NCBI RefSeq assembly: GCF_900101015.1
Contig: NZ_FNFZ01000014.1
Span: 1-64,000 of the forward strand
Reading direction: 5' to 3'
Source: Sarcina sp. DSM 11001
GTDB lineage: Bacteria; Bacillota; Clostridia; Lachnospirales; Lachnospiraceae
DNA length: 64,000 bases
The notes under the pieces are model-generated. The model saw only the letters and a list, made by a program, of their open reading frames with translations. It made no database searches and was not told the DNA's origin. Positions 52,010 through 60,627 of the stretch are shown piece after piece (within the stretch, counting starts at the first letter, position 1; each line of letters starts with the position of its first letter). The translations under genes were made by a program, and so were the position numbers.

Positions 52010-53152
52010 TTATTTTGCCAGCTGCATGCCTGCCTGGACCATGCGGAACATGCGTACCGCGCCCTTGCAATAGAGGTCCTCCGCGTTTTCCAGTGCCTGG
52101 GAGAGGGGCATGGGGGTGTCGACGGTGGTCATGATGGAATTGATGCCGTGTTCATAGATCTGATCATATCCGTCACCGAGACCGCCGCAGAGAGCAACGA
52201 CCGGGACCCCGTGCTTTTTGGAGCGGTCGCCGACGCCCTGCATGACCTTGCCGAAGCAGCTCTGCCAGTCGGTCCTGCCTTCGCCGGTGACCACGAGGTC
52301 AACGCCCTCGAGGAGGCCGTCGAAGTTGATCAGGTCGAGAACGGTGTCAATACCGGATTTCATCTCGGCGTTCAGGAAGATCATCAGAGCAGTACCCAGG
52401 CCGCCGGCGGCGCCGGTGCCGGGAGTGTCGTCGGGGTTGATCCCGAACTCCTTAATGATGACATCGCGGTAATTGCACATTCCCTTCTCCAGGCGGTCCA
52501 GGATCTCCGGGGTGCCGCCCTTCTGCTTTCCGAAGGTATAGGTAGCGCCGTCTTTACCGCACAGGGGGTTCGTGACATCACACATGACCGTGATATGGGC
52601 TTTCTTTGCGCGCTCATCGAAGCCGCTCATATCGATATGAGCGACCTTTTCCAGTTCACTTCCCTTTCCTTCCAGAACGTTCCCGTCCTTGTCCAGGAAT
52701 TTGACGCCAAGAGCGCTGGCAAACCCCATGCCGCCGTCGTTGGTCGCGGAGCCGCCGATCGCGATAGAAATGTCAGTGAAGCCCGCGTCAAGTACAGCTT
52801 TTACAAGTTCTCCAGTCCCGTAGGTCGTCGTGTTGAGGGGGTTGCGGAGCTCCTCCGGAACCATCGGCAGGCCGGAAGCCTGTGCCATCTCCAGAACCGC
52901 CTCCGAATTTCCAAGCTTTCCATAATAGGCAGTCGCTTTCTCCATCAGCGGACCATGGACTTCCACGAAGGCCTTCTCTCCATTCCTAGCCTCTATGACT
53001 GCGTCGGTCGTTCCCTCGCCGCCGTCCGCCACCGGAACACCCTTCGTCTCGCAGGGTCCAAATACCTCGTTTGCCGCCTTTGTGAGGAATTCAACAGTCT
53101 GTGCACTGGTGACTGTGCCTTTAAAAGAATCGGATGCAAATAGCAGTTTCAT
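52010..53152 (-). CDS. glxK: Glycerate kinase
   Basis: 380 residues from the ATG at about 53152; the frame extends to 53176 without a site. The family signature is clear: LLFASDSFKGTVTSAQ at the start, VPVADGGEGTTDAV, TYGTGELVKAVLDAG, SATNDGGMGFASALG and the late VTGEGRTDWQS. It phosphorylates glycerate to phosphoglycerate with ATP. It lies downstream of the inositol operon but beyond a strong terminator, so it is probably transcribed separately. Confidence 0.93.
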   Translation of the reverse strand: MKLLFASDSFKGTVTSAQTVEFLTKAANEVFGPCETKGVPVADGGEGTTDAVIEARNGEKAFVEVHGPLMEKATAYYGKLGNSEAVLEMAQASGLPMVPEELRNPLNTTTYGTGELVKAVLDAGFTDISIAIGGSATNDGGMGFASALGVKFLDKDGNVLEGKGSELEKVAHIDMSGFDERAKKAHITVMCDVTNPLCGKDGATYTFGKQKGGTPEILDRLEKGMCNYRDVIIKEFGINPDDTPGTGAAGGLGTALMIFLNAEMKSGIDTVLDLINFDGLLEGVDLVVTGEGRTDWQSCFGKVMQGVGDRSKKHGVPVVALCGGLGDGYDQIYEHGINSIMTTVDTPMPLSQALENAEDLYCKGAVRMFRMVQAGMQLAK

Positions 53153-53414
53153 ATAGATTACCCTCCAGTCATGCATGTGTATATAATGATCTGTTTTTTC
53201 CAGTCAGATATAGTTTATCACATTTCCAGTAATAAAGGCATAAATGTCCTGATATTTCATGTCCGATGCCCCGGAAAATGTACCTGCCGGCTCCAATCCT
53301 GTCTCAGGCCTGCTTAGAATAGTTCGCTCTGGTCCATGAATGTCTGCGATGCGAAGATGTCCTGGCCCGGACCTGCTCTGAAAGGCCGGGAGCTTTCCGA
53401 TCCATAAAATCCAT

Positions 53415-53446
53415 AAAAAAACCAGCGCAGCTGCGCTGGTTTTTTT
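53415..53446. terminator. Bidirectional terminator at the end of the inositol operon
   Basis: Palindrome ACCAGCGCAG / CTGCGCTGGT (53421-53440) flanked by seven A and seven T. A second 9-bp hairpin CTGTCTGTC / GACAGACAG (53521-53541) lies just after the dehydrogenase stop. The rest of 53153-53556 shows nothing recognisable. Confidence 0.85.
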
Positions 53447-53556
53447 CGGATAAGTGTTCCCGGCCTGTAATAGCCGCGGCTGATCCTTGCGGGAGTCAGC
53501 CTTTTCTATTTTCAGGCCTGCTGTCTGTCAAAGACAGACAGAAAGTGTGTATCAGA

Positions 53557-54711
53557 TCAGTCCCAGAGCTTCTTGTACAGTCCGACCAGATCTTCCTTGG
53601 TGGGCTGATGCCAGGTGTTCTGAGGACTGCCGCTGGTAAGGGCGTCGTCCGCCATCTTGTCGATGACCTTGAAGAAAGCGTCCTTGTCAATGCCGAACTG
53701 GGCGGGAGTAGGAATACCCATCTCGTCGACCATGGCCATGACCTTGGCCTGGAATTTCTCGGCTGCGGTCTTATCGTCATCATCATCCGCGGCAACGCCG
53801 ATGGCCCTGCCCAGATCCGCGAAGCGGTCATAGCAGCCTGTCAGCATGAAGGGCAGGCATACCTTGATCAACATGGCATTGGAGGTGCCGTGAGGGACAT
53901 GGAAGAGGGCGCCGATCGGACGGCTCATGCCGTGGATGATGGTAACTGATGCATTCGTAAACGCAATACCTGCCTCAAGAGCCGCGATGGACATCTGAGC
54001 CCTGGCTTCAACGTTTTTGCCGTCATGATAGCAGGTGGAAAGATTCGCCACAATGCGCTTTACAGCGGAGAGCGCAAAGGTATCCGTCAGGGGCTGAGCC
54101 CTCCTGGAGGTATAGGCTTCCATGCAGTGGCACAGAGCATCCAGGCCGGTGTTTGCGGTAACGCTGGGAGGAGCAGTCATGGTGAACTGAGGATCGATAA
54201 CTGCAACGGGCGGTACAATACTGGAGCCGATCAGCATCATCTTGACCTGGTTCACAGTGTCGGCGATGATGGTGACCCTGGTCGCCTCAGAGCCGGTGCC
54301 GGCTGTCGTAGGGATCGCGACCATGGGAGCTACGTCCTCTTCAATACTGCGGCCCATGTAGTCCGTGATCGTGCCGCCGCCTGCCGCGACGACTGCGATG
54401 GCCTTCATGGTATCGATGCAGCTTCCGCCGCCGAGTGCGATCAGGTAGTCACACCCTTCATCCGCATAAACCTTCAGACCTGCCTCGACCATCTTGTCGG
54501 TGGGCTCGCCTGTGATATCGGAGAAAATCGCGTAAGGAGCATTGTGGCTCTTGAGCATATCCTCAAGCTTGGCCACATTGCCGAACTGGATCATGAAGGG
54601 ATCCGTCACGATGAGGGCTTTCTTTCCAAGCGCACAGATCGATGCGCCTGCTTCAGTCAGGGCATTTTCACCAGTGAAAATCTGGCGAGGAAGCAATAAT
54701 ACGTTTGCCAT
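53557..54711 (-). CDS. Iron-containing alcohol dehydrogenase
   Basis: 384 residues. The cofactor loop is LIALGGGSCIDTMKA; the metal ligands lie in GLDALCHCMEAY (Asp and His) and IIHGMSRPIGALFHVPHG (His, His). Group III members reduce or oxidise short-chain substrates such as 1,3-propanediol, 4-hydroxybutyrate or 3-hydroxypropionate. As the last gene of the inositol operon it may reduce malonic semialdehyde formed from inositol to 3-hydroxypropionate; this is inference from context. AGGAGA precedes the ATG. Confidence 0.88.
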   Translation of the reverse strand: MANVLLLPRQIFTGENALTEAGASICALGKKALIVTDPFMIQFGNVAKLEDMLKSHNAPYAIFSDITGEPTDKMVEAGLKVYADEGCDYLIALGGGSCIDTMKAIAVVAAGGGTITDYMGRSIEEDVAPMVAIPTTAGTGSEATRVTIIADTVNQVKMMLIGSSIVPPVAVIDPQFTMTAPPSVTANTGLDALCHCMEAYTSRRAQPLTDTFALSAVKRIVANLSTCYHDGKNVEARAQMSIAALEAGIAFTNASVTIIHGMSRPIGALFHVPHGTSNAMLIKVCLPFMLTGCYDRFADLGRAIGVAADDDDDKTAAEKFQAKVMAMVDEMGIPTPAQFGIDKDAFFKVIDKMADDALTSGSPQNTWHQPTKEDLVGLYKKLWD

Positions 54712-54831
54712 AGTATATTATCTCCTTTCGAAGCGCCTGAACTCTTCCATACAGAAATCCGCAGGGATTCTCCGGACGGACTGTCCGTTCAGCGCTCCTC
54801 TATCCTCTAGCATCCTGTTTCTTCCCGGCAC

Positions 54832-54855
54832 GCCGGGGCCTTATGCTGCCCCGGC
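54832..54855 (-). other. Intercistronic hairpin between iolE and the dehydrogenase gene
   Basis: GCCGGGGC (54832-54839) / GCCCCGGC (54848-54855), loop of eight, no T run. One of three such hairpins in gaps of the inositol operon. Confidence 0.5.
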
Positions 54856-54924
54856 ATACCTTTTATGCATTAAAATCTGTCAAAAACTGTCGGCACTTTT
54901 AAGACTTATGAGGTCTTTATCCGA

Positions 54925-55824
54925 TCAAAGTCCTGTGTGCTCCGCAATGTACTTCCTTGCCTTCAGAGCATACTCAAACGGATTCGCGATAGCGGGATCC
55001 TGCTCGGCCTCAACAACTACATAGCCTTCATAGCCGGAATCCTGGATGATCTTGAAGATGGGCTCGAAGTCGACATCGCCGTCGCCGGGAACCGTGAATG
55101 TGCCCTTGCGGACGCCTTCAAGGAAGCTCCACTTGTTGGCGCGGGCTTCAGCTACGACATCGCGGCGAAGATCCTTGAGGTGGATGTGGCGGGTGCGGCC
55201 GATATATTTGCTGAGAACTTTGACAGGGTCAATGTCGGCATAGCTGCAGTGGCCGCTGTCGAAGAGCAGGAAGACGTAGTTGGGATCCACCATATCCATG
55301 AAGCGGTCGATCTCAGCCTCTGTCTGCACGACGGTGCCCATGTGATGATGGAAGGTAAGGGTCATGTCCATCTCTTTCGCGACCTTGCCGAGTTTGCTCA
55401 GGCCCTTGGTGAGGGTCTCCCACTCGTCGTCGTTCATGACATATTTGCCCTCAAGGATGGGCTGGTTCTTGCCCTGGATGCTGTAGCTCTGCTCGGAAGC
55501 GCCGATGACGCGGGCGCCGACATAGTGCAGGAAATCACACTGTTTGACGAATTCCTTCTCGACTTCCTCATAGGGCTTTGTCAGCAGGAAGGAAGAGAAC
55601 CACTGGTTGCAGATGACCATGTCGCGAAGGTCAAGAGCTTTCTTCAGCTCATACTTGTCTGTAGGATAGTGGCTGCCGACTTCGCTTCCCTTGAAGCCTG
55701 CGAGTGCCATCTCGCTGATGGTCTGCTGGAAGGTGTTCTCCTTGCCCAGCTCAGGCATATCATCGTTTGTCCAGCCAATGGGAGCGATTCCAAGTTTAAC
55801 TTTATTTTTGTCCAGAGTAGCCAT
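54925..55824 (-). CDS. iolE: Myo-inosose-2 dehydratase
   Basis: 299 residues from the ATG at 55824. It begins VKLGIAPIGWTNDDMPELG, the IolE hallmark, and has the xylose-isomerase-like TIM barrel with FHHHMGTVVQTE, LLFDSGHCSYAD and HIHLKDLR metal and substrate segments. It dehydrates scyllo-inosose to the diketone that IolD opens. The preceding frame to 55857 is rejected for lack of a site. Confidence 0.93.
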   Translation of the reverse strand: MATLDKNKVKLGIAPIGWTNDDMPELGKENTFQQTISEMALAGFKGSEVGSHYPTDKYELKKALDLRDMVICNQWFSSFLLTKPYEEVEKEFVKQCDFLHYVGARVIGASEQSYSIQGKNQPILEGKYVMNDDEWETLTKGLSKLGKVAKEMDMTLTFHHHMGTVVQTEAEIDRFMDMVDPNYVFLLFDSGHCSYADIDPVKVLSKYIGRTRHIHLKDLRRDVVAEARANKWSFLEGVRKGTFTVPGDGDVDFEPIFKIIQDSGYEGYVVVEAEQDPAIANPFEYALKARKYIAEHTGL

Positions 55825-55900
55825 ATCGTTCCTTTCTGAGGCCTTCAGGGCCTCCATGAAAAAAATTCCCGCAGGAAATTAATGTTCTGTTTGTTCTGTA

Positions 55901-56710
55901 TTACCAGGGCTGATTCACGATCTTCGCCTCATGCAGCCATACATACGCTTCGTCTTCACAGCGGTCAGTCTGCAGCCAGGGATTGCCGGGCAGGTGGCGG
56001 ATCATCCAGCAGGTGTACATCAGATAGCCGGGAGCCGCGGACTGGGGATGGAGCCTGCCGCCGGGGATGGCGGAGAAGCTGTTGTCCACGCTCTTGAAAA
56101 CATCGTCGCCGACAAAGCTGGCGCCGAAGCCTTCCGGACGGTCAAACTTGAAGTAATAGAGCTCCGGCTGGGGATGCCTGTGGGGCAGATAGCCCGACCA
56201 GTTGCCGCGGTCGTTCATGACCTCGCCCAGGACCATGTTGGACTCGGGGCAGATGTCATGGTCAAAGATCGTGTTGACCTGGCGGTTGGCGGTGTCGCCG
56301 AGCTTGCCCTTGACGCCGGAATACTTCCAGGGAGCATCCTCGGGAGCATACAGACGGGAGGCAAAGGTCTTTTCGTTCTGGGTGCACTGGACGAGGATCT
56401 CAGTGTCCTTCACTGCAGTGACGACAGCCTTCACGCCGCCGGCAACATGCAGGGCCCAGGGGCCTTCCGTAAAAACATCTTTACGGGAAACGGTCTTCTC
56501 ACCGTCCGGCCACTTGAAGGTGACTTCGCCGGAGAGCAGCAGGATCGCGATCTCCTCGCCTTCCCTGCAGAACTCTCTCGTCGTACCGGCAGCCATACGA
56601 TAGACACGGACGTCCATCAGCATATCGCGGTACTCGTTCTCATAGGTCGAAAGAATCTCTTCACCGTTTTCATCAAAGGTGGGATATCCGAATAATTTCT
56701 TTTCTACCAT
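55901..56710 (-). CDS. iolB: 5-deoxy-glucuronate isomerase
   Basis: 269 residues, the normal IolB size. Cupin-type features are NRGNWSGYLPHRHPQPELYY (metal His/Glu) and the N-terminal VYRMAAGTTREFCREGEE. It converts 5-deoxy-glucuronate to 5-dehydro-2-deoxy-gluconate in inositol breakdown. It sits between iolD and iolE. Confidence 0.95.
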   Translation of the reverse strand: MVEKKLFGYPTFDENGEEILSTYENEYRDMLMDVRVYRMAAGTTREFCREGEEIAILLLSGEVTFKWPDGEKTVSRKDVFTEGPWALHVAGGVKAVVTAVKDTEILVQCTQNEKTFASRLYAPEDAPWKYSGVKGKLGDTANRQVNTIFDHDICPESNMVLGEVMNDRGNWSGYLPHRHPQPELYYFKFDRPEGFGASFVGDDVFKSVDNSFSAIPGGRLHPQSAAPGYLMYTCWMIRHLPGNPWLQTDRCEDEAYVWLHEAKIVNQPW

Positions 56711-56755
56711 GTTGAGCTGACCTCTTCTTCTATTCGCTTTTTTCTATTCGCTGCT

Positions 56756-56788
56756 GTATCCCGTCAGGAAACAGTCCTGACGGGATAC
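56756..56788 (-). other. Intercistronic hairpin between iolD and iolB
   Basis: Perfect 14-bp stem GTATCCCGTCAGGA (56756-56769) / TCCTGACGGGATAC (56775-56788), loop of five, no T run. Confidence 0.65.
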
Positions 56789-56828
56789 CTGCTGTTATGT
56801 GTTTTAACACTTCCGGGAATTCTTCTGA

Positions 56829-58760
56829 TCAATACTTTCTGGCTTCTGCTCTGTGCTGCAGGACATCCTCAGCCGCCTCGCGGACGCTGGCGCTCTCGGA
56901 AACCATAGCCATGCCGACGTTCCACCATGCGCCATAGCCGTCTGTCATGGTCTTCGGAACGACCTTGAGGTCGAACAGGCAGGCGACAGTCTGCTTCTTG
57001 GAATCCATGAGGGCATCACGGAGTTCCTCAACGCTCTTGCAGAGATAGGTCTTCATGCCATAGGCCTCACCGATCTTGGTGTAATCGGTCTTGATGAGGT
57101 CGCCGCAGGGCTTCTTGCCGTCTGTGTAACGGAACTCGGTAGCGATGGAGCCGATACCGTGGGTCATCTCCAGGTTGTTGATGCAGCCGAAACCGCAGTT
57201 GTCGAAGACCAGGATGTTGGTCTTGCGCTTCTCCTGCATGATGGTTCCCAGCTCACTGTTGAGCATCTGGAAGCCGGAGTCGCCGACGACCGTGTACTCT
57301 TCGCAGTCAGGCTGTGCCATCTTGACGCCGAGGGAAGCACCGATCTCATAACCCATGCAGCTGTAGCCGTACTCTACATGGTAGCCGCCGCGCTTGTCGG
57401 TCTTCCATACACGCTGCAGGCAGCTGGGAAGAGAACCGCCGGCTGTGATGACGGTGTCATCGGGACCCATGCAGGCGCGCAGGGTAGCGAGTGCTGCAGT
57501 CTGGGTGAGGGATGTGCCGTACATGCGGACAAACTCCGGAACAGTCCTGGGATCTCTGGGCTTGATGATGGGCTCGAAGTCCTCGCCGGTGCAGACGATG
57601 CCGCCCAGTCTCTCGAGCTCTGCATCCCACTCTGCCTTGGCTTCAGCGACTTCGTTGGTGTATGCGGACTTGTAGCCCTTGGCGCGGAGGATCTCGGCCA
57701 GAGCTGTCACAGTGGCCTTAGCGTCGCCGACAGCCTTGACGGCGTCATATTTGTAAGCATGATAGCGGTTGTTGTTGATGGTGACGAAACGAACGTTTTC
57801 ACCCTGGAACAGCCACTTGGAGCTGGTGGTGAAGTCGCTCATCCTGGTGCCGATAGCGATGACGCAGTCAGCATCCTTAGCGATCTTGTTGGAAGCGGAA
57901 GTGCCGGTCACGCCGATACCGCCGAGGCAGTAAGGGTGGCTGGACTTGCAGGCGCTCTTTCCTCCCTGGGTCTCGCCGAAGGGGATGCCGAACTCTTCGC
58001 AGAAATTCTCGACCACTTCACCGGCCAGTGAATAGCGGACGCCGCCGCCGACGATGATCATGGGCTTTTTGGAAGCGATGATCTCAGCCGCGATATCTTC
58101 CAGCTCCTCCTGTACAGCTACAGGACGGGTGATGCGGTGGACGCGCTTTTTGAAGAAGGTCTCGGGATAGTCATAGTACTCACCCTCGACGTCCTGAGGA
58201 AGGCCGATAGCCACAGCGCCGGTGTCGGCGGGATCTGTCAGAACGCGCATTGCGCTGATCATGGCGGTCATGATCTGCTCAGGCCTCTGGATGCGGTCCC
58301 AGTACTTGGTCACGGGCTTGAAAGCATCGTTAGTTGTGGTCGCGAGACTGTTGGACTGCTCAAGCTGCTGTAGAACGGGATCAGGCTGCCTGGAAGCGAA
58401 GGTATCCGCAGGGAATACCAGCAGCGGAATATTGTTGACGGTTGCAGTCGCGCAGCCGACAACCATGTTGGCGGAGCCGGGGCCTACGGATGCTGCGCAG
58501 GGGATGATCTTCTTGCGGTCACACTGCTTTGCGTAAGCGATCGCTGTGTGGCACATACCCTGCTCGTTGCGGCCCTGCATCACGCGGAGGCTGCCGGGAT
58601 TGCTGTCAAGAGCCTCGCCGAGGCCGACTGCGATGCCGTGTCCGAAAATTGTAAAGAATGCTTCGACGAACTTGGTCTCTTCGCCGTCCATGCACACATA
58701 CTGATTATCAAGGAATTTTACAATGGCCTGAGCCGTTGTCAGTCTGATTGTTTTTTCCAT
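56829..58760 (-). CDS. iolD: 3D-(3,5/4)-trihydroxycyclohexane-1,2-dione acylhydrolase
   Basis: 643 residues. A thiamine-diphosphate enzyme: the catalytic Glu region is NEQGMCHTAIAYA (near residue 66), and the cofactor metal motif is VGDSGFQMLNSEL to NCGFGCINN. IolD hydrolytically opens the inositol ring. It lies between the transaldolase-family gene and iolB. GGGAAGG precedes the ATG. Confidence 0.95.
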   Translation of the reverse strand: MEKTIRLTTAQAIVKFLDNQYVCMDGEETKFVEAFFTIFGHGIAVGLGEALDSNPGSLRVMQGRNEQGMCHTAIAYAKQCDRKKIIPCAASVGPGSANMVVGCATATVNNIPLLVFPADTFASRQPDPVLQQLEQSNSLATTTNDAFKPVTKYWDRIQRPEQIMTAMISAMRVLTDPADTGAVAIGLPQDVEGEYYDYPETFFKKRVHRITRPVAVQEELEDIAAEIIASKKPMIIVGGGVRYSLAGEVVENFCEEFGIPFGETQGGKSACKSSHPYCLGGIGVTGTSASNKIAKDADCVIAIGTRMSDFTTSSKWLFQGENVRFVTINNNRYHAYKYDAVKAVGDAKATVTALAEILRAKGYKSAYTNEVAEAKAEWDAELERLGGIVCTGEDFEPIIKPRDPRTVPEFVRMYGTSLTQTAALATLRACMGPDDTVITAGGSLPSCLQRVWKTDKRGGYHVEYGYSCMGYEIGASLGVKMAQPDCEEYTVVGDSGFQMLNSELGTIMQEKRKTNILVFDNCGFGCINNLEMTHGIGSIATEFRYTDGKKPCGDLIKTDYTKIGEAYGMKTYLCKSVEELRDALMDSKKQTVACLFDLKVVPKTMTDGYGAWWNVGMAMVSESASVREAAEDVLQHRAEARKY

Positions 58761-58797
58761 ATTTACCTTCCCTTGTAAAAATATGAAATATTGACAA

Positions 58798-58830
58798 ATG
58801 CCTGCCGCCGCGTATGCGTGCGGCAGGCAT
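58798..58830 (-). other. Intercistronic hairpin between the transaldolase gene and iolD
   Basis: Perfect 11-bp stem ATGCCTGCCGC (58798-58808) / GCGGCAGGCAT (58820-58830). On the minus strand only TTT follows, so termination is doubtful. Confidence 0.55.
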
Positions 58831-58966
58831 TTTTAGGAACTCCTGTCAGTAAAAGCTATTCTGTCTTATTTGCTTTATTCTGTTTATCTATTATCTGTCT
58901 GTTTTTATCTATCTGTTTTTATCTGTCTGTCCTGCTTATTTATCCTGCTTTATCCTGCGATCCTGA

Positions 58967-60025
58967 TCAGACGATCATGTAGCCGCGGATGAGCTGGACC
59001 AGACTGTCATAGCCGCCCAGGAACTGGTTCATGGTAGCCTTGAAGGCGCCGTAGTGCTGGAACTCCTCGGGCTTGAGGCCGTAAGGCTCATAAGCCTGGA
59101 TGAATTCGGGCATCTGCTTCAGAGCTTCGAGATACTGAGGATCGACGGGCTTGTCAATGTTGCTCTCCATCTTTACCCAGTCAGCATTCGCGAACTTCCT
59201 CTGCCAGTCGGAGGTGATGGTCATGACGATGTCGCCGCCGAGGAAGTCGAGCCAGTGGTGATAGTTTCTGTATGCAGCGGTCAGGAGTTTGGTGCGGAAG
59301 CCTTTCTCCTTGTAGAACTTGTATGCGTTCTTCATGACGGCAACACCTGCGAGATCCAGGGCCTCAGCGGGGATGCAGACATCGCTGGCCTTGTTGACGT
59401 TCTTGAGATAGTCATCAGTACGGCCGATCATGATGGTGCAGACGGGGTGCATCCAGGAAGTATCAAGGCCTTCTGCCTCCCTTCTCTTGAGACCGCGCTC
59501 AACTGCCTCACCGACTGCAACTGCCTGTGCGCAGGTAAAGGAAACAGTAGCGTTGATGGAAACTCCGCGATAGGTCAGCTCTTCAAATGCCTCGACGCCG
59601 GCCTTGCTGGTAGGAGCCTTGATCTGGCTGTTGGGAACCAGAGCTGCGAGCTTGCAGGCCTGCTCAACCATCAGATCCTTGTTCTGATAATACTTGGCAT
59701 TGGTCTGGAAGGAGATACGGCCCTTCTGGCCATGGGACTCCTCAAACATAGGCAGAAGAAGCTTAGAGGCTTTCGTGCCGAGCTTGCCGATGATATCCCA
59801 TGCGACATCATCTTCTGTCCATGTAGGATTGTCAGCGATGACCTGCTTGATAGTGTCTTCCCAGTCAGGAAGCTCTTTCTTCAGAACGTTGCCCACGATA
59901 ACAGGGTTCGTAGTTGCGCCTGTGCCGCCGTTCTCGATCGCATAGGCCAGCTCCTTGCAGCTGCAGGAATCATTCCAGAACTCAGTCTGCGGGAACTTCT
60001 CTCTCATTTCATTCAGCTTCGACAT
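58967..60025 (-). CDS. Transaldolase-family protein in the inositol operon
   Basis: 352 residues from the ATG at 60025. Transaldolase fold: TEFWNDSCSCKELAYAIENG, ATTNPVIVG (strand 1), QIKAPTSKAGVEAFEEL with the Schiff-base Lys, and VSINATVSFTCAQAVAVGEA. Transaldolases move a dihydroxyacetone unit between sugar phosphates; close relatives act as aldolases on fructose 6-phosphate-like compounds. It is the first gene after the LacI-controlled promoter and so the leading member of the inositol operon. Its role there is unknown; it might cleave an inositol-derived keto-sugar phosphate in place of IolJ, which is not in the window. Confidence 0.88.
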   Translation of the reverse strand: MSKLNEMREKFPQTEFWNDSCSCKELAYAIENGGTGATTNPVIVGNVLKKELPDWEDTIKQVIADNPTWTEDDVAWDIIGKLGTKASKLLLPMFEESHGQKGRISFQTNAKYYQNKDLMVEQACKLAALVPNSQIKAPTSKAGVEAFEELTYRGVSINATVSFTCAQAVAVGEAVERGLKRREAEGLDTSWMHPVCTIMIGRTDDYLKNVNKASDVCIPAEALDLAGVAVMKNAYKFYKEKGFRTKLLTAAYRNYHHWLDFLGGDIVMTITSDWQRKFANADWVKMESNIDKPVDPQYLEALKQMPEFIQAYEPYGLKPEEFQHYGAFKATMNQFLGGYDSLVQLIRGYMIV

Positions 60026-60220
60026 GTTAATTACCCCTCTCTTTCTTGTTGGTAAAAAATGTGTGTACTGCTCTATGTAGGTACCTCTTTGCCAAACCAT
60101 CGTTTGTTCAGGCACTTACATTTTTTCAATTTTAAAAGGTGAACAGTTTAAAAACGATCTCGATAAATGCGTGCTATGTGTGCTTTTGTGTGCGTTTCTT
60201 TTTATCTTCCTTGCATTGTC

Positions 60221-60249
60221 AGAATAGCACGCATTCATTTAGCGTGCAA
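60221..60249 (-). promoter_or_regulatory. Promoter of the transaldolase-iolDBE operon
   Basis: Minus strand TTGCAC (60244-60249), 17-base spacer, TATTCT (60221-60226). The spacer is filled by an operator-like palindrome. Confidence 0.6.
60227..60247. promoter_or_regulatory. LacI-type operator in the promoter spacer
   Basis: GCACGC (60227-60232) / GCGTGC (60242-60247) around ATTCATTTA. A further GCGTGC-like half site lies near 60168, downstream of the start point. Confidence 0.65.
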
Positions 60250-60379
60250 GTTATTTTTTGCATTTTACGGACTTTCTCCATGTTGCACAAAATAGCTACA
60301 AACATTTTGTCTATTATTAATAGCCTGCATAAAAATCATCCCGAGATACCGGTAAATCGCTTTTGCGTTCAAATTTCTT

Positions 60380-60401
60380 TGCACGCACCGAAATGCGTGC
60401 A
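60380..60401. promoter_or_regulatory. Auxiliary LacI-type operator
   Basis: Perfect 8-bp arms TGCACGCA (60380-60387) / TGCGTGCA (60394-60401) around CCGAAA, about 150 bases upstream of the promoter site, a distance suited to looping between the two operators. Confidence 0.65.
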
Positions 60402-60441
60402 TCACGAGAAATCCAGCAAATAACACGCAGCTTCTGCCGTT

Positions 60442-60470
60442 AAAAAAAGCCGGGGAGCGATCTCCCCGGC
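60442..60470 (-). terminator. Terminator of iolG
   Basis: Perfect 9-bp stem GCCGGGGAG (60449-60457) / CTCCCCGGC (60462-60470), followed on the minus strand by seven T. Confidence 0.85.
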
Positions 60471-60627
60471 CACTGGTACATATAAGCAGTACGCGGGACT
60501 GTACCAGGCCCGCAGTGATGCCTCCTTCCGGCATCCTGTAATCATCTTCTGAACTGTAAACAAATCAGGGGAGCAGTTTTCACAAACGTTAATATTTGTT
60601 TACAGATCCTGAAAACAACAACTTATA

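Noticed and set aside
56853-58031. Plus-strand open frame of 392 codons antisense to iolD
   Set aside because: Antisense shadow of a clear ThDP enzyme; Leu/Ala/Asp/Val-biased and without motifs.
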